Source of the DNA: Chara braunii
Taxonomy: Eukaryota > Streptophyta > Charophyceae > Charales > Characeae
Direction of reading: 5' to 3'
Assembly (NCBI GenBank): GCA_003427395.1
Contig: BFEA01000523.1
Coordinates: forward strand, 395,459-431,059
DNA length: 35,601 bases
Each line of letters opens with the position of its first letter. The first letter of the stretch is position 1. Below the pieces are notes generated by a model. The model saw nothing but the letters and a program-made list of their open reading frames with translations. It had not been told where the DNA came from and did not search any database. Made by a program: the position numbers and the translations under genes. Positions 1 through 11,534 of this stretch are shown piece by piece.

Positions 1-420
1 AACTACGAAAAACTTCGCTGAACTTCAGTATGAGGACAACTTACCTCTGACAACCTGATGCACATGTTGCAAAGAAATATCTACGTTGAAACGAGAAGTT
101 AATTTCCAGATCTTTGCTAAACAGCAGGCTGTTGGCGAAGGCCAGTCACACGATAGCACGGACGCATGTTGGAGTGCGTTATGTGCTTGACTTTGTTGCT
201 TTCTTTCGCATTTTCAACTGTCCATGCAGAATTGCAACGCTGTTTTGCTCTGTGGTCGTAGTGCTGTTTGTCGCCCTTGGCACGTGAATGGAGAATCATA
301 AGGTGTACGTGTATTTGTTTATCAACAAGGGTACTCGTTGGCTGATATGAAGGGTTATATCGACTAAGCGGGCGCCTATGCGATGATCCCGCTGAATTGA
401 TGCCCACCTCAGCAAACGTC
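1..420 (+). repeat. Block A, copy 1 (partial, diverged)
   Basis: The first 90 bases match 4975-5060 and 8755-8840 (GAACTTCAGTATGAGGACAA and the CCTCTGACAACCTGATGCAC core). The similarity continues weakly to about 330 through counterparts of the GGACACGCACATG and TTTCAACTGTCCA stretches of the other copies. The left end is cut by the window edge. Nothing recognisable as a gene was seen in 420-1530. Confidence 0.6.
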
Positions 421-1537
421 CGTGTCTGTGACTCTAATAGGACAGAATTAGAAATCAGTATGGAACTCGGAAAAAATATTTTCGGAGTTCCACTTAGAAA
501 CAGAAGTAGCCGCTTTTAGTGTACTTGTCCTTTTCTGAGTGAAGACATGTTGAGAACGAGGATTTGCTCAGCTCTTCTATTCCGCTTTTGTGCGGTCGAA
601 AAGTACGAGAACAAGAGCTGTGTCTATCTGTGTTGAGGCGTGCGTTTCTGTGCCTCGGTATCGGGTCTGACTGCAGTGTGACGTGTGGAGTTGTAGGTCG
701 AGCAAAGTGCATCGTGTACTGTGAGTGTGCATGTCTTGTGATTAAGAGAGAGGTGATGTCAAAGGTTCAAATCTGGACTGGTTTCCTGTGATGATGAATC
801 GTGTGCTTAGATATAAATTCGTTGACGAGATCAAAGTGATCAGGAGATCTGAGGAAACGTTCCTTTAACTTACTGTATTTCTTTCAAAGGTATTGACTGC
901 GTAAAATTGTCTTGGTGGTGTCTACGCTGCCCTCTCGGATGGATGTTCTGAAATGTAACACTGGAACTTGTACTGGAACCCGTGAACATAGCGTTGTGCA
1001 GCGGATTGTTGTGACGCTGACGTGTAGAATGTATGCATCTCGGGTGTCGTAATCCCTGAGAATACCTTTGCAGAATACATTTGCAGAATACATTTGCCAA
1101 TGGAGTGGAATGTAGCGTTTTTTCTGAAGATGACGAGACAGGGTGCGCCGGTGTGGTGAGCTGTGTTGTTCACAATGCCCTTAGACTCGTTCATCAATCC
1201 CCAGCAGGAGTGCAATTCTTATGCTCCCTGTCTGCACTGGGCTATTGTACTTGCTCCTTTGCTCTCCACATGCAGGAAGGACAAAATATGGTGGTGTACC
1301 TTTCGAGGATTACGTGGCCTACGGCTAAGCCCCGTGCTGTCGACAGATTCGGAGGTTTGTCGGAGATTGTTAAGTTTGTTAGGAAATAGATCAGTATGAA
1401 CCGCTAGTCAACGAGTTGGACATGAGATGTTCTATGATCCTACTGCAAATGAACGGCTGTCGTTTCGCCGGCAACTTAACATGAATTAGTATAACGAATG
1501 TACTGTGTTGACGATGTAAACTGTTGATGGTTTAGCC

Positions 1538-1670
1538 GCTGCGCGGAGAACCTGATGATTTCTCGAGGATGGTCTCCATGTCGGGTTCCTTCGAGGAAGA
1601 TGCGGTTTTCTACAAGAGGCTTCTTCTGATCCTCCGGCATTCTGTGCATGTATCGGATGTGAGTGCATTC
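1538..1670 (+). repeat. Block D, copy 1
   Basis: Shares with 1895-2010 and 6575-6690 the string 'gatgatttct', a 'gatgcgg' stretch and CAAGAGGCT-CTTCTGATCCTC. The first two copies are only about 350 bp apart, so block D itself was duplicated in the first array unit. Confidence 0.6.
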
Positions 1671-1894
1671 TTGTTTTGAATAGAAGGTCGATGCCCAAAT
1701 ATATCATATCAAACCCTAAAATATGTGCGTGGAATCTAAAATCTCGGATATCATTCAAACGGTAAAATATGACACATCTTAATTTAAAAGGTGTGAGTGA
1801 GCGCATTCTTGTATTCAAACCAGCATTGAAAATGGTGCAGGGACAGTGGGACGTAGTATATTTATCTGGTGCGCACAATGTGCGGAGGAAGTGA

Positions 1895-2010
1895 TGATTT
1901 CTTGAACAATTATCTCAATTTGGAGTTCGTTTTACGAAGATGCGGATTTTTTCAAGAGGCTGCTTCTGATCCTCCAGCACTTGATGCTTGTGTCGGATGT
2001 ACAAAAATGT
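1895..2010 (+). repeat. Block D, copy 2
   Basis: Carries the same CAAGAGGCTGCTTCTGATCC core as the copies at 1538 and 6575, followed by a diverged tail ending near TGTCGGATGT, also present in copy 1. The stretch 2010-2540 that follows shows no gene or repeat I can support. Confidence 0.6.
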
Positions 2011-2548
2011 AGTGCCTCGGCTGTACGGTTTGTTTCCGGTCCGTGGGTCGGTTGATGGTACCGAGCGGGTTTGTGGGTTTCAGGGCATGTACATCATAAC
2101 CGTCCTACTCGGCAAACTGATGGGAAAGGCGGATTTGCCCTGGTTTGAGTGATGCTGTTTATGTGTTTGTGTGCGAATGTGCTGTGATTGCACATTGATT
2201 GGATCACGGGTTCATCGGTACAGTCACGCCTAAGTGTATGTTCTTTTATAGCTGTGTGCTTGGGTTCAACCAAGGGCTGGCTATTCTCAGTGATCCCCTT
2301 TCACGACGAGCTCGAGTCTTCGCAGCGAGTTCTTCACTACGGGTATCTTCAACGGCGTTGAATAAGTCGTGTCCGTCTCGTTGTGTTCTGCCCCTGTTTC
2401 TCCAGTTCGTCGGACTAGCTACGCCGAAGTGTTAATGCATTTTTGTAGCCCTGTGTGATTACCATCTCGTGCGCAGACCGGCGAGGCATGGTACTGCCCA
2501 CTCCACACGATACCACCCAGCCGGCGTAGTTTTCTGGGCGGGCCAAGG

Positions 2549-2708
2549 GGCGGAGTTCTGTCCTGTTTTTTATTTCGTTGAAGGGCTGTTTTTGTTTTGT
2601 TGCACCGGTCTGTCTGCATATATATGGTCAACAATGGCCAAAGGTCTGAAATCGGGAGGCGGGGCATTGTTTTTTATTTCGTTGAAGGGCTGTTATTGTT
2701 TTGTTGCT
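2549..2708 (+). repeat. 104-bp direct duplication
   Basis: TTTTTATTTCGTTGAAGGGC followed by a TG/T-rich stretch ending TTTTGTTGC occurs twice, 104 bp apart (about 2568 and 2672), each preceded by a GCGG-rich segment. Open frames here simply follow the repeat. The purine-rich stretch at 2720-2930 has no recognisable gene. Confidence 0.7.
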
Positions 2709-5278
2709 GCGCTGCATGGATGATACCGAGGATGGGGGGGTGAGGAGGAGACTGTGCGAGCAGGAAGAGGAGGAAATGACGGAGGTGGGCGAGACGCAAT
2801 TTGTGGTCGTGGTGGAGTAGGATAGCCCACTAGAAGAGGTGTTCGAGGTGTCTGAGGAGGGGATCGGGGAGAGCAGGACGAAAAGGCTGGGGGAGTGAGG
2901 GGTCGATTGAGTTGACGGAGAGGCAGAGAGGAAACGGTATCAGATGATGTGCAGGTTGGTGTCGTCTCTGTTTGAATTTCTGAGAGCCGTTATACTGCGT
3001 GCCTTGTTTCAGCGGTTGGCTGATGTGAAATGGGAACGGCCTCTCGCCACGGGTATGGTAGCATATTCAGATGCAAGGACCATCTCTGTCAGGAGTTGGC
3101 TGAAATGGACTTTTCACCTTTTGATAGGAAGCTGCGGACCCTTTGAAGCATGGTTCTGCGGTGCCATTCCGGGTGATGATATGTGTAGCACAGATGCTAT
3201 CTTGGGTGATGACATGTGTGTAGCTCAAAAAAATGAGAGCTACAGGGAAAAGCCGATCAATGCGTACTTGTCGTGTGTCTGACCGAAAGGTACTTGATTC
3301 AGTGCAACGCTTGTTTTCGCACGGACGTTGTTTCATCCAGTCTGTAGAGCTGGGCTGGGAAGGTGGGGATCCTGTTGAACGCAGATGAACACAAATGATC
3401 GGGGTTCAGATGCGGTAATGACTGCAGGTGATGACGTCTACTTGATATGAAGGGCGTGTACTTCCGTAAAGGAGGGGGTGTATATTCTATAATTTCCCTT
3501 TCATAATGGACAGGCAGGATGAGCAGCAGAGGTGGAATGTGTGTGTTTTTCTGCTGACCGATCATGCGGAGGAGCCTGTTTTTTTTTTCATGTTTTCTGA
3601 ATGATGTGCGAAAAACGGCAATGGTGACATGCAAACACAATAGTCTAAAATGAACTTCTTGTGAACATAAGGAAGTTGTGTTTTTTTTTTCTCATCCGAG
3701 CAAAATGGGCACCAGTGGCCAATGATGAAGACCGAAGTGTGCAAGGGATCGTTGAGTACCTGCGATGTGAGGATGAACCCACTTGGAAACGGTCGGGGTG
3801 ATGCGGTTTCACCGTGTGTTTTTGGAATAATCGAGACCGTTGCGGATCGGGTTTCTGAACAGTCGGGCGCGATTACAGTGCGAGACCCGAACACTACGCA
3901 TACCAATGCCTCTGTCAGCTCCGCGTGTATATTTGCTGTGAGGAAGGGTTTGTTTAAGCGCACACGATTCAGTATTATGTTGTCGCTTCGCTCTGGGAGT
4001 TCCATGTGTACTATGGTTGTATAAAGGTCTTTCGACATCGTTGATTCAAGCCTGCACTCTGCAGTGCCGAATAAAGGAGAGTCGTACTGTTTAAGCACTA
4101 GGACTTGGAGGTAAGAAGCGAGTTGTGAGGATGACAACAAACCAGCTCACTCTGAATTTGAATTGAGGAGAAGTATGTTCCAAAACTGCTGAGCAGCTCG
4201 ATCCCCTGGTTGTGTAGTCATGAGGACTTGTGATGTTTGCTTAGAATGGTCGTCGGTAGATGGTCGATGGATTGTTAGGTCACTTCGAAGAATGAGGTCG
4301 AAAAAAAATTGCCTGGATTAATTTTTAAAAATCTCCTGAGAAGAGATTGAGGACAGTCGTGAAGATTGTTCGGGAAGAACATTCCGTCCTGTCTTGGCTA
4401 TGATGGTCGTAGGATTGACTGACATTGGCGAAGTTGTTTGGGGATGATGTTAAGCGTATTTAAACCAGAGAAGGTTGGGATGATGACGCGGCTGATCAAA
4501 TTTGTAGAAATGAACCGGTGATGAGAACTCAAGCGACGGGCGATCAGAGAATCATTTCATTGCTGATTCGCTTTTGTGTACATCATTTCTGAGGTTCTGT
4601 ATCCGTCTACATTATTTTGGAGGTTGTCGCTTTTTGTACATTGTTTCTGCTCTGGTTTGTGCAGGTACCACAGAATCGAAGTTTGTGCTGCACCGCTTAT
4701 AGATAGACGAGATTCTTTCGCCATGGTGGAACGGGTGCAGTAGTGTCTAGGGCTGGTTGGAACTGGACAATGTTGTCAGCTGAGTATGTTTCTGTGAGCA
4801 TGAAGGATTTGGAAGGCCGTGAGGAAGTACGTGCGTAGTCTTGAATCCCGGAAGCCGCCGTTAGGCGCGATCACCAAAAAACCATTGACGCCAGTCGTAA
4901 TTAATTATGAATTTCAGAGAGGACAACGTACCTCTGACAACCTGACGATTGTTTGAGTGGTGCAAATGATGAACTATCAAAAACGTTTTACGCTGAACTT
5001 CAGTGTGAGGATAACCTACCTCTGACAACCTGATGCACACATTGCAAAGAAATATTTATGGTACACGAGGGTTGAAGAGGATTGTATGTATCCCTGTTAA
5101 TCCCCAATCTGGTTGCCGTTGTAACAGACAGGACACGCACATGTTGGGATGGCTTATCTGTTGGACTATGCTGCTTATGTTTGTTTAACTTTGCACGATT
5201 TCAACGGTCCACAAATAATTTCGACTTTGATTGGCTTTGTGGCCGGACTTGAGAAGTGTCGTCCTATGAGTCATTGTT

Positions 5279-5494
5279 GTGCAATCCGTTGTTGGACTAG
5301 AACCTAAATCGAACGTGGAGTTGTTTATCAGAGTTGGTCGCCGATGGCTTCTCAATGTAGAAGTCTTTGTGGAAGGGAATAATTTTGCAGTACGTCTCTT
5401 GAGACTCGAATGGTCGGGGTTACTCCTGGATCAAGCATATGTCCTTCGTCCCAGGGATGGCAAATTTGACGCGTACGGAATGGTAGATCTCTGA
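5279..5494 (+). CDS. Doubtful 71-codon frame in block A
   Basis: A frame of 71 codons with no family resemblance. About 31 of its codons (reading roughly EPKSNVELFI to EGNNFAV) remain open and nearly unchanged in the homologous copy near 9080-9170, where the start side is lost to a one-base indel and a stop follows. The few differences include both silent and replacement changes, so coding constraint is not shown. I list it only because it is the best-preserved frame in the array unit; it is more likely a chance frame in a repeat. Confidence 0.12.
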   Translation: MQSVVGLEPKSNVELFIRVGRRWLLNVEVFVEGNNFAVRLLRLEWSGLLLDQAYVLRPRDGKFDAYGMVDL

Positions 5495-5566
5495 CTCTAT
5501 GATGAGAATCCAGATTCGGATAGAGCCGTATGACCTTCCGTTGTTGAGTGGGTGGTTTTGTCTAGA

Positions 5567-5593
5567 CCCATATGCTCAGCGAGAGCTTATGGG
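5567..5593 (+). other. Conserved hairpin in block B, copy 1
   Basis: Inverted repeat with arms CCCATATGCTC and GAGCTTATGGG (10 of 11 pairs, one T-T mismatch) around the loop AGCGA. The same hairpin is found at 9344-9370 and 35437-35463. The arms are identical in all three copies. The loop differs in the third copy. Confidence 0.7.
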
Positions 5594-6176
5594 AACGGAC
5601 CCGCCCACCGAGGGTTTGATTTGAAAGGATTTCTGAGAGTGGTTATGTGATGCAGTTTGATTAGTTGGGGGTAAATTGCTATCCGCTGTCTTCCTTGCAA
5701 CGTGTCAGTTTTGCACAACATTCCGTCCTGGTGAGGTTGTGCTGTTCTGTAAGCGATCGTGTTGTTGTCACTTCGTTCCAAGCTGTGATTTAAAAAAACA
5801 GTATTGGCATTCTTCGACCAGATCCTGAATGTGATTGACAACCATCCCTTATGAGCTTGGTGTGCTGGTGACGACAGTTTTTCGTTCTTTTCTTTTGAGT
5901 TGGCGGAACCTGTTCTTTCAGATTAAAGGGCGTATATCGAATGCAGTTATGGATGAGGTGTAGTTGGAAAGTAGACTCGTGCGGCAGGGATTGAAAGACG
6001 CTGTTTTCAGTGCCTTTCGTGAGCGTGGGCAAAAAAGCCCAATGCACGAACGTGCCGGAGGTGGATTGATCATTCTGGTTGATATGATTCTGGGGAGTGT
6101 AATTCTGTGTTAGAATAGCTGTTCGAGAGATGACCGCTATCCTGAGTGCCGAATGGTGAGCGGGGAAACGTTTTGC

Positions 6177-6440
6177 TCGATGATGACACAGATGACGAGA
6201 CTGAGTGTTGCACTCATGCCCAACCAGCCTGTGCAGTCTTGATTGGGCGTTCTGTCTGATTGGGGTGCATCCTGTCTGGGCATGTTTGCATGGCTGCAAT
6301 ACCCGGTTTAACGGGTATGCCAGTCAGCAACGATGTCAACGGAGGCATTTGTCTGAGAGTATCAGTTGCGATATCTTGTAAATTCAGTGTTGGTGATCGA
6401 TCGGCAGGGGTGCAGGTACTGGTGTTCACTGGCGACGGTT
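6177..6440 (+). repeat. Block C, copy 1
   Basis: Shares with 13565-13810 and 13905-14130 the order GATGACACAGATGACGAGAC, a GCGTTCTG-CTGATTGG stretch, CCTGTCTGGG, CCCGGTTTAACGG (absent in copy 3), AGCAACGATGTCAAC and GCATTTGTCTGAGAG. The frames through the three copies are not conserved. Confidence 0.75.
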
Positions 6441-6574
6441 CAGTCGTCGGAAGGGGCAGCAAAATGGATCGAGCAGATAGGAGCTCGATCCTTATCTTAG
6501 TTCGTATCGTGTTGGAAACGCCGCGGGGGGGTTGTGGGAAGTAGCTTTTTGGTTAACAAGACACTGCGCGGTGG

Positions 6575-6690
6575 AAGTCGTGATTTCTTGAGGAGATATC
6601 TCCATTTCGGCTTCCTTCCAGGAAAATGTCGATCCTTTCAAGAGGCTGCTTCTGATCCTCTGGCACTCTGCTTGCAATTGATGTCCTTGA
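6575..6690 (+). repeat. Block D, copy 3
   Basis: Contains GATTTCTTGAGGAGATATCT and CAAGAGGCTGCTTCTGATCC, matching 1538-1670 and 1895-2010. It lies between block C (6177) and block E (6955), the position expected from the array order. Confidence 0.65.
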
Positions 6691-9343
6691 AACTTCCGGT
6701 ACCCGTTGATGCAAGATGTCCTTAAACCTCGGGTACCTCTCCCAGGTGAAGTTTCCGGACGAGTTTTTTTACCGCCACAATCTTGGCGAGGGCTTTCCTT
6801 GCCGATGGGTTTGATATGCTCTGATTGATAGTACCCATACCTGCTGATAGGACTCTGTCATATGTTGATAGTTTCTGACCGTATAGTGTCTTGGAGGCAG
6901 TCGGCTTGCGTGCCTGGTTTCACCGGTAGGTAGATGTGAAAATCGGAGTAGCCTCTCGCCACGGGTATGGTAGCATATATTCAGATGCAAGGACCATGTC
7001 TGTCAGGAGCTGGCTGAAATGAACCTTTCACCTATCGATAGGAAGCTGCGGACCCACTTCAGCAATGGTTTTGCGGTGCCATACCGGGTGATTACAAAAG
7101 TGCAGCTCAGAGAAGGGAAGAAGTATGTGAAAAGATCCTTTCACTTATCGATAGGAAGGTGCGGAAGTGGTTAGTTATAGCTAATGACGTGTGCTTCCTA
7201 TAGAGGGCCGCTGCTAGAAGTTTGGAAGATGACCGCTGCTTCTTAAGAAGTGCTTTCTTTTTGCACGATGAACACAATTGCTGCCTTGATGTAGGGTGAA
7301 GTTCTTCGTTTGCTTTAATTCCAATCAGTTGAGCACAGGAGGCCGACGATGAAGACAGACACGTGTGCAAGAGATAGTTGCCTCCGAGTACCTGCAATGT
7401 CAGGATGAACCCACTTGGAAATGGCTCTGTCTTTCTGTGGCATATCCGTGCACCAGGTGCTGTCTGAGGCCTGATTTGTGGAGGCCTTTTATCATTTTTT
7501 GCTTAAAGAGAGACTGTTATCGTAGCATGTTCTCTTCGATTGTACACCGCTTCCAAAAATGCCGCTCTCTGTCTGATCGCTTCGCTGTGGGAGGTGCATT
7601 TATGTTTGTAGGTCGCCACAGTGCCAACGATGCTGCTCTCTATCCGATCGCTTCGCTGTGAGAGGTGCCTTTATGTTTGTTGGTCGTCATAGGTTGTTTC
7701 AATGCTGTCGAGGTGAGAGTGGCTTGTTAAGGAGGAATAGAGTGCCAAGAACGGACAAGGTCATAACGGATGTAAGAAGCGAGTTGTGAGGATGACAACA
7801 AACCAGCTCACTCCGAATTTTAATTGAGGAGAAATATGTTCCAAAACTGCTGAGCAGCTCGATCCAGTGGTAATGTTGTGGACAGTGAATGTCGCAGCAT
7901 GCATTTCCCTGTCCTGTGGTAGATGGGTGATGCTTAGGGTTGAAAATTGTCTCGCTTTCATGCATACTAGGGTAGCCCATTATCATTAGAGGGGCGGTTG
8001 CTGCGAGGTAGTGGCCTTCCGAAGGTGAGACCATGGCCTGGTTTGTGCCACCACACCCGAGTAAGGGTGCTGCATGTTTAGTACCCACCGACGCATGTCA
8101 GCGCTGGTGTCTGCGAGAGCTGTAGCTGCATGAGGTCTTCAGTGTACGATGACATGGGGGCGGGGAGTGTGGACTCGGAAACATGTATGGGTTCAACGGG
8201 GTTCTTCAGAACTGAAAAAAAAGGGCTTTATCTTTGTAAGAGGTTGATGAAGACAGTCGTGAAGATTGTTCGTGCAGAACATTCCGTCCTGTCTGGCTGT
8301 GATGAGCATGGATATTGCCTGACGGTGGCAAAGCTGTCGATGATGTTAAGCTTATTTAACCAATGGATCCTGCTGAGCCAGAGAATAAGCTTTTTGGAAT
8401 GATGGAGCGGCTTATCATCAAACGAGTAGAAATGAACCGGTGATGAGAACTCAAGCGACGGGCGATCAGAGAATTGTTTCATTGCTGATTCGCTTTTGTG
8501 TACATCATTTCTGAGGTTCTGGTTTCTGTGTGTGAAACAGAATCGAAGTCAGTGCTGCACCGCTTATGGATAGACGAGATTCTTTTGCCGTGGGGGGACG
8601 GGTGAAATAGTGTCTAGGGTTTGTTGGCACTGGACAATCTTGTCAGCTGAGTATGTTTCTGTGAGCAGGAAGGATTTGGAAGGTGGTGACGAAGTAGGTA
8701 GGTAGTTTTCAACCGCAAGAAGGATTTTGTTTAATCGGTGCAAATGATGAAGTATCTAAAACTTATTCTACACACTGAACTTCCGTGTGAGGACAACTTA
8801 CCTCTGACAACCTGATGCACATGTTGCAAAGAAAGATTTACGGTACATGACGGTTGAAGAGGATTGCATGTATCCCTGTTAAGCACCAATCTGGTTGCCG
8901 TTGTAACAGATAGGACACGCACATGTCGGGATGGCTTATCTGATTGACGATGCTGGTTATGTTTGTTTAGCTTTGCACATTTCAACTGTCCACAAATAAT
9001 TTTGACTCTGATTTGCTCTGTTGCCGGACTTGAGAAGTGTCGTTCTATGAGTCGTTGTTGTGCAATCCATTGCTGACTAGAACCTAAATCGAACGTGGAG
9101 TTGTTTATCACAGTTGGTGGCCGATGGCTTCTCAATGTGGAAGTCTTTGTGGAAGGGAATAATTTTGCAGTGAATGTCCGGACACTCTCGATGGTCAGTT
9201 AGTCCTGGATCGAACGCATGTCCTTGTCCCAATGGGGTCAAATTTGACTCTACGGAAAGGTAGATCTGTGACTCTATGATGAGAATCCAGATTCGGATAG
9301 AGCCGTATGACCTTTCATTGTTGAGTGGGTGGTTTTGCCGGGG

Positions 9344-9370
9344 CCCATATGCTCAGCGAGAGCTTATGGG
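9344..9370 (+). other. Conserved hairpin in block B, copy 2
   Basis: Same arms (CCCATATGCTC and GAGCTTATGGG) and loop AGCGA as at 5567. The upstream flank differs (GCCGGGG replaces GTCTAGA) while the hairpin is unchanged. Confidence 0.7.
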
Positions 9371-9542
9371 AACGGACCCGTTCAACGAGGGTTTGATTTG
9401 AAAGGACCTCTAGAGTGTCAGTTTGTGGTCCTGCAACGTGTCATTTTCGCACAGCATTCGGTCCTCATGAGGTTGTGCTGTCGTGCTGCGTTTGTGATGG
9501 GATGTTGGTAGAGTAAAACCGATCGGTTGTTGTTACTCCGTT

Positions 9543-9668
9543 ACAAGCTGTGATTTAAAAAACCAGTATTGGCATTCTTCGACCAGATTCGGAACGTGAT
9601 CGAAAACAAGCTGTGATTTAAAAAACCAGTATTGGCATTCTTCGACCAGATTCTGAACGTGATCGAAA
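9543..9668 (+). repeat. 63-bp tandem duplication, 2 copies
   Basis: ACAAGCTGTGATTTAAAAAA starts at 9543 and again at 9606; the two units differ by about one base. The homologous site in copy I (about 5780) has a single unit, so this duplication arose after the large duplication. Confidence 0.85.
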
Positions 9669-10018
9669 ACAATCCCTTATGAGCTTGGTGATCTGGTCAG
9701 GACGAATGTTGAGTTTGCGGCTGATGTTGTGCTTATTGCTTCATCCAGTTGGAACACTTCGAGAACCGTGCGAAGTGTGGGAGTGTGTGGGTGTTGTGAA
9801 AGTGCCCATGTTTTTCTTGTCTGACGTCGGTCGCATTGGCGATAGTGGGATGCTTGGTGGGAGTGGAGGTCTTACTAGGCGTGCTGGGTCCTTTCTTGTC
9901 TACTTTCATCTGGAGCTGCTGTAACATGGGCTATCATGCTTCATTAGCTGGTTCAAAACAACAAGCCCTTTATGGCATATTCGACACTTTTCGTTCTAGT
10001 TTTAAGTCGGCGATCCAT

Positions 10019-10173
10019 TTCTTATGATGACAGTTGATGTGCTGAGAGATGCTCGTTGCTGATATCTACTCATTAATCACCTAGGAGATCTGAGGNTTCT
10101 TATGATGACAGTTGATGTGCTGAGAGATGCTCGTTGCTGATATCTACTCATTAATCACCTAGGAGATCTGAGG
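10019..10173. other. 77-bp exact repeat around a single N (probable assembly join)
   Basis: The 77 bases at 10019-10095 are repeated exactly at 10097-10173, with one N at 10096 between them. An exact repeat flanking a lone N is what results when two overlapping contig ends are placed side by side without merging. The true sequence probably has one copy. Confidence 0.8.
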
Positions 10174-10569
10174 ATTTGGATCACGCCGAGTATGGAACCA
10201 CAGTGAAAGAGGTGCGAATAAGTGACGACTTGAGTTCGTTAGTGGATGGTGGTAATATCCTTCAAGATATTCTTGTATATTATGTGCCTCAGTTTGCTTT
10301 GTCAAGACTTGTGTTTTACGTTCCTCGATCGGAATGCCCTATGCTGATGTTCTGTCTGGAAGTTCTCCAGGTCTGTGGTCGCTTTTCACCATGATGGACA
10401 GCTAGCCTCTGACAATCTGATGAGTGTATCGCCATACAAGATGGTAATCTTGAAGGAGTTTGATTTGCTGTTGTTGTCTGTGACCAAATTAGAAACTAAA
10501 GCTGCTCTTGCTCATATCCAAATTCCTTTTTTTTTGGGGGGGGGGTGGGGCGGACAAAAGCTCCAGTCC

Positions 10570-11080
10570 ATTCGTGGGGAGCCGCACGTGCTGGGAACCG
10601 GAATCGTGTTTCAGGCAAATCCATTCTGCAGCTAATGCAAGGATGTGAACCACTGAACGTCAGGTTGGATCACAGGCATGATTGGAGATATCAAAGCGCG
10701 TTCTGCGATGCTTATCGGACTTGTGTGTCGGGATCGTTTATCAGGCAACTCCATGCTGCTGTTAATGCGACAATGAGGGTGTTCTACGGTCCCCAGATGA
10801 ATTTAACAGTGATTCGCCGCACAGCTTGAATCTAGAGGAATGTCAGGTTCAGGAGTAGGCGTCATTGGAGACATGAAAGCGTATTGTGTGCAGTTACGGT
10901 AGTACTTGTGTCGGGATCGTTTTTCAGGCAACTCCATGCTGCTGCTAATGCGGCGATGAGGGTGTTCAACGGTCCCCAAATAAATTTTACAATGACGCAC
11001 TCTGTAGCTGGAATCTTGTTGAAAGTGATATTCGAGCACGGGCGTCATTGGAGACACGACCATTCTGGCTGAATCGTCAG
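10570..11080 (+). repeat. 173-bp tandem repeat, about 3 diverged units
   Basis: TCGGGATCGTTT-TCAGGCAACTCC occurs at 10738 and 10911 (period 173 bp), with an older relative near 10600. Each unit runs through ATGAGGGTGTTC and GGTCCCCA and ends in a segment like GGCGTCATTGGAGACA. That last segment is the seed of the adjacent 67-bp array. A T8-G11 tract lies just upstream at about 10528-10550. Confidence 0.75.
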
Positions 11081-11520
11081 TCGAGCGTGTGTATGGTTTC
11101 GAGCAAGGGCTTGTCTGAATCGTTAGTCGAGCGTGGGAGTATGGTTTCGAGCACGGGCGTTATTGGAGACACGACCAGTGTCTGAATCGTTGCGTGGGTG
11201 TGTGGTTTCGAGCACGGGCGTTATTGGAGACACNNNNNNNNNNNNNNNNNNNNNNNNNNNNNNNNNNNNNNNNNNNNNNNNNNNNNNNNNNNNNNNNNNN
11301 NNNNNNNNNNNNNNNNNNNNNNNNNNNNNNNNNNNNNNNNNNNNNNNNNNNNNNNNNNNNNNNNNNNNNNNNNGAGCGTGGGTGTATGGTTTCGAGCACG
11401 GGCGTTATTGGAGACACGACCAGTGTCTGAATCGTTAGTCGAGCGTGGGTGTATGGTTTCGAGCACGGTTGTTAGTGGAGACACGACCAGTGTCTGAATC
11501 GTTAGTCGAGCGTGGGTGTA
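11035..11520 (+). repeat. 67-bp satellite array (interrupted by gap)
   Basis: The unit begins TCTGAATCGTTAGTCGAGCG and includes GGTTTCGAGCACGGGCGTTA and GGAGACACGACCAGTG. Starts at 11114, 11181, 11426 and 11493 give a period of 67 bp. The unit at 11181 is 6 bp shorter, and the left-most units (from about 11035) are diverged. It has no direct-repeat-plus-unique-spacer structure, so it is a satellite and not a CRISPR array. Confidence 0.9.
11234..11373. other. Assembly gap, 140 N
   Basis: The Ns lie wholly inside the 67-bp array. Extrapolating units from both sides leaves about 1.75 unit lengths between them, so the gap length is not a whole number of units and is probably an estimate. The real array may be longer. 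Confidence 0.95.
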
Positions 11521-11534
11521 TGGTGCGTGTCGCT

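Larger units (their letters stand above)
3040..5860 (+). repeat. Array segment E-F-G-A-B, copy I
   Basis: This segment is collinear with 6955-9690. Shared landmarks include GCAAGGACCAT at 3074, GATGAACCCACTTGGAAA at 3772, GTAAGAAGCGAGTTGTGAGG at 4111, TGAACCGGTGATGAGAACTC at 4511, the A core at 5019 and the hairpin at 5567. Offsets to copy II drift from 3628 to 3922 bp and back to about 3780, showing sizeable indels. A second short A-core occurs at 4931, 88 bp before the main one, so block A has a small internal duplication. Predicted frames inside differ between the copies, so I call it non-coding. Confidence 0.75.
6955..9690 (+). repeat. Array segment E-F-G-A-B, copy II
   Basis: Collinear with 3040-5860 (see that entry). 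Compared with copy I it carries an extra stretch around 7870-8240 and a recent 63-bp duplication at 9543-9668. A small second E-like motif (CACTTATCGATAGGAAGG) follows at 7140. No stable reading frame spans it. Confidence 0.75.

Noticed and set aside
3562-4140. 192-codon minus-strand frame
   Set aside because: It spans blocks F and G, and the homologous copy at 7350-7800 does not keep the frame.
4511-4570. Box C/D snoRNA (TGATGA ... CTGA) in block G and around 8246-8325
   Set aside because: TGATGA and CTGA words are frequent here; no terminal stem brings them together and no guide match to rRNA could be shown.
10526-10550. G-quadruplex at the T8-G11 run
   Set aside because: A single long G-run with short loops could fold, but no conserved context supports a role.
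11035-11520. CRISPR array
   Set aside because: Units are contiguous with no unique spacers, and the setting is eukaryotic.
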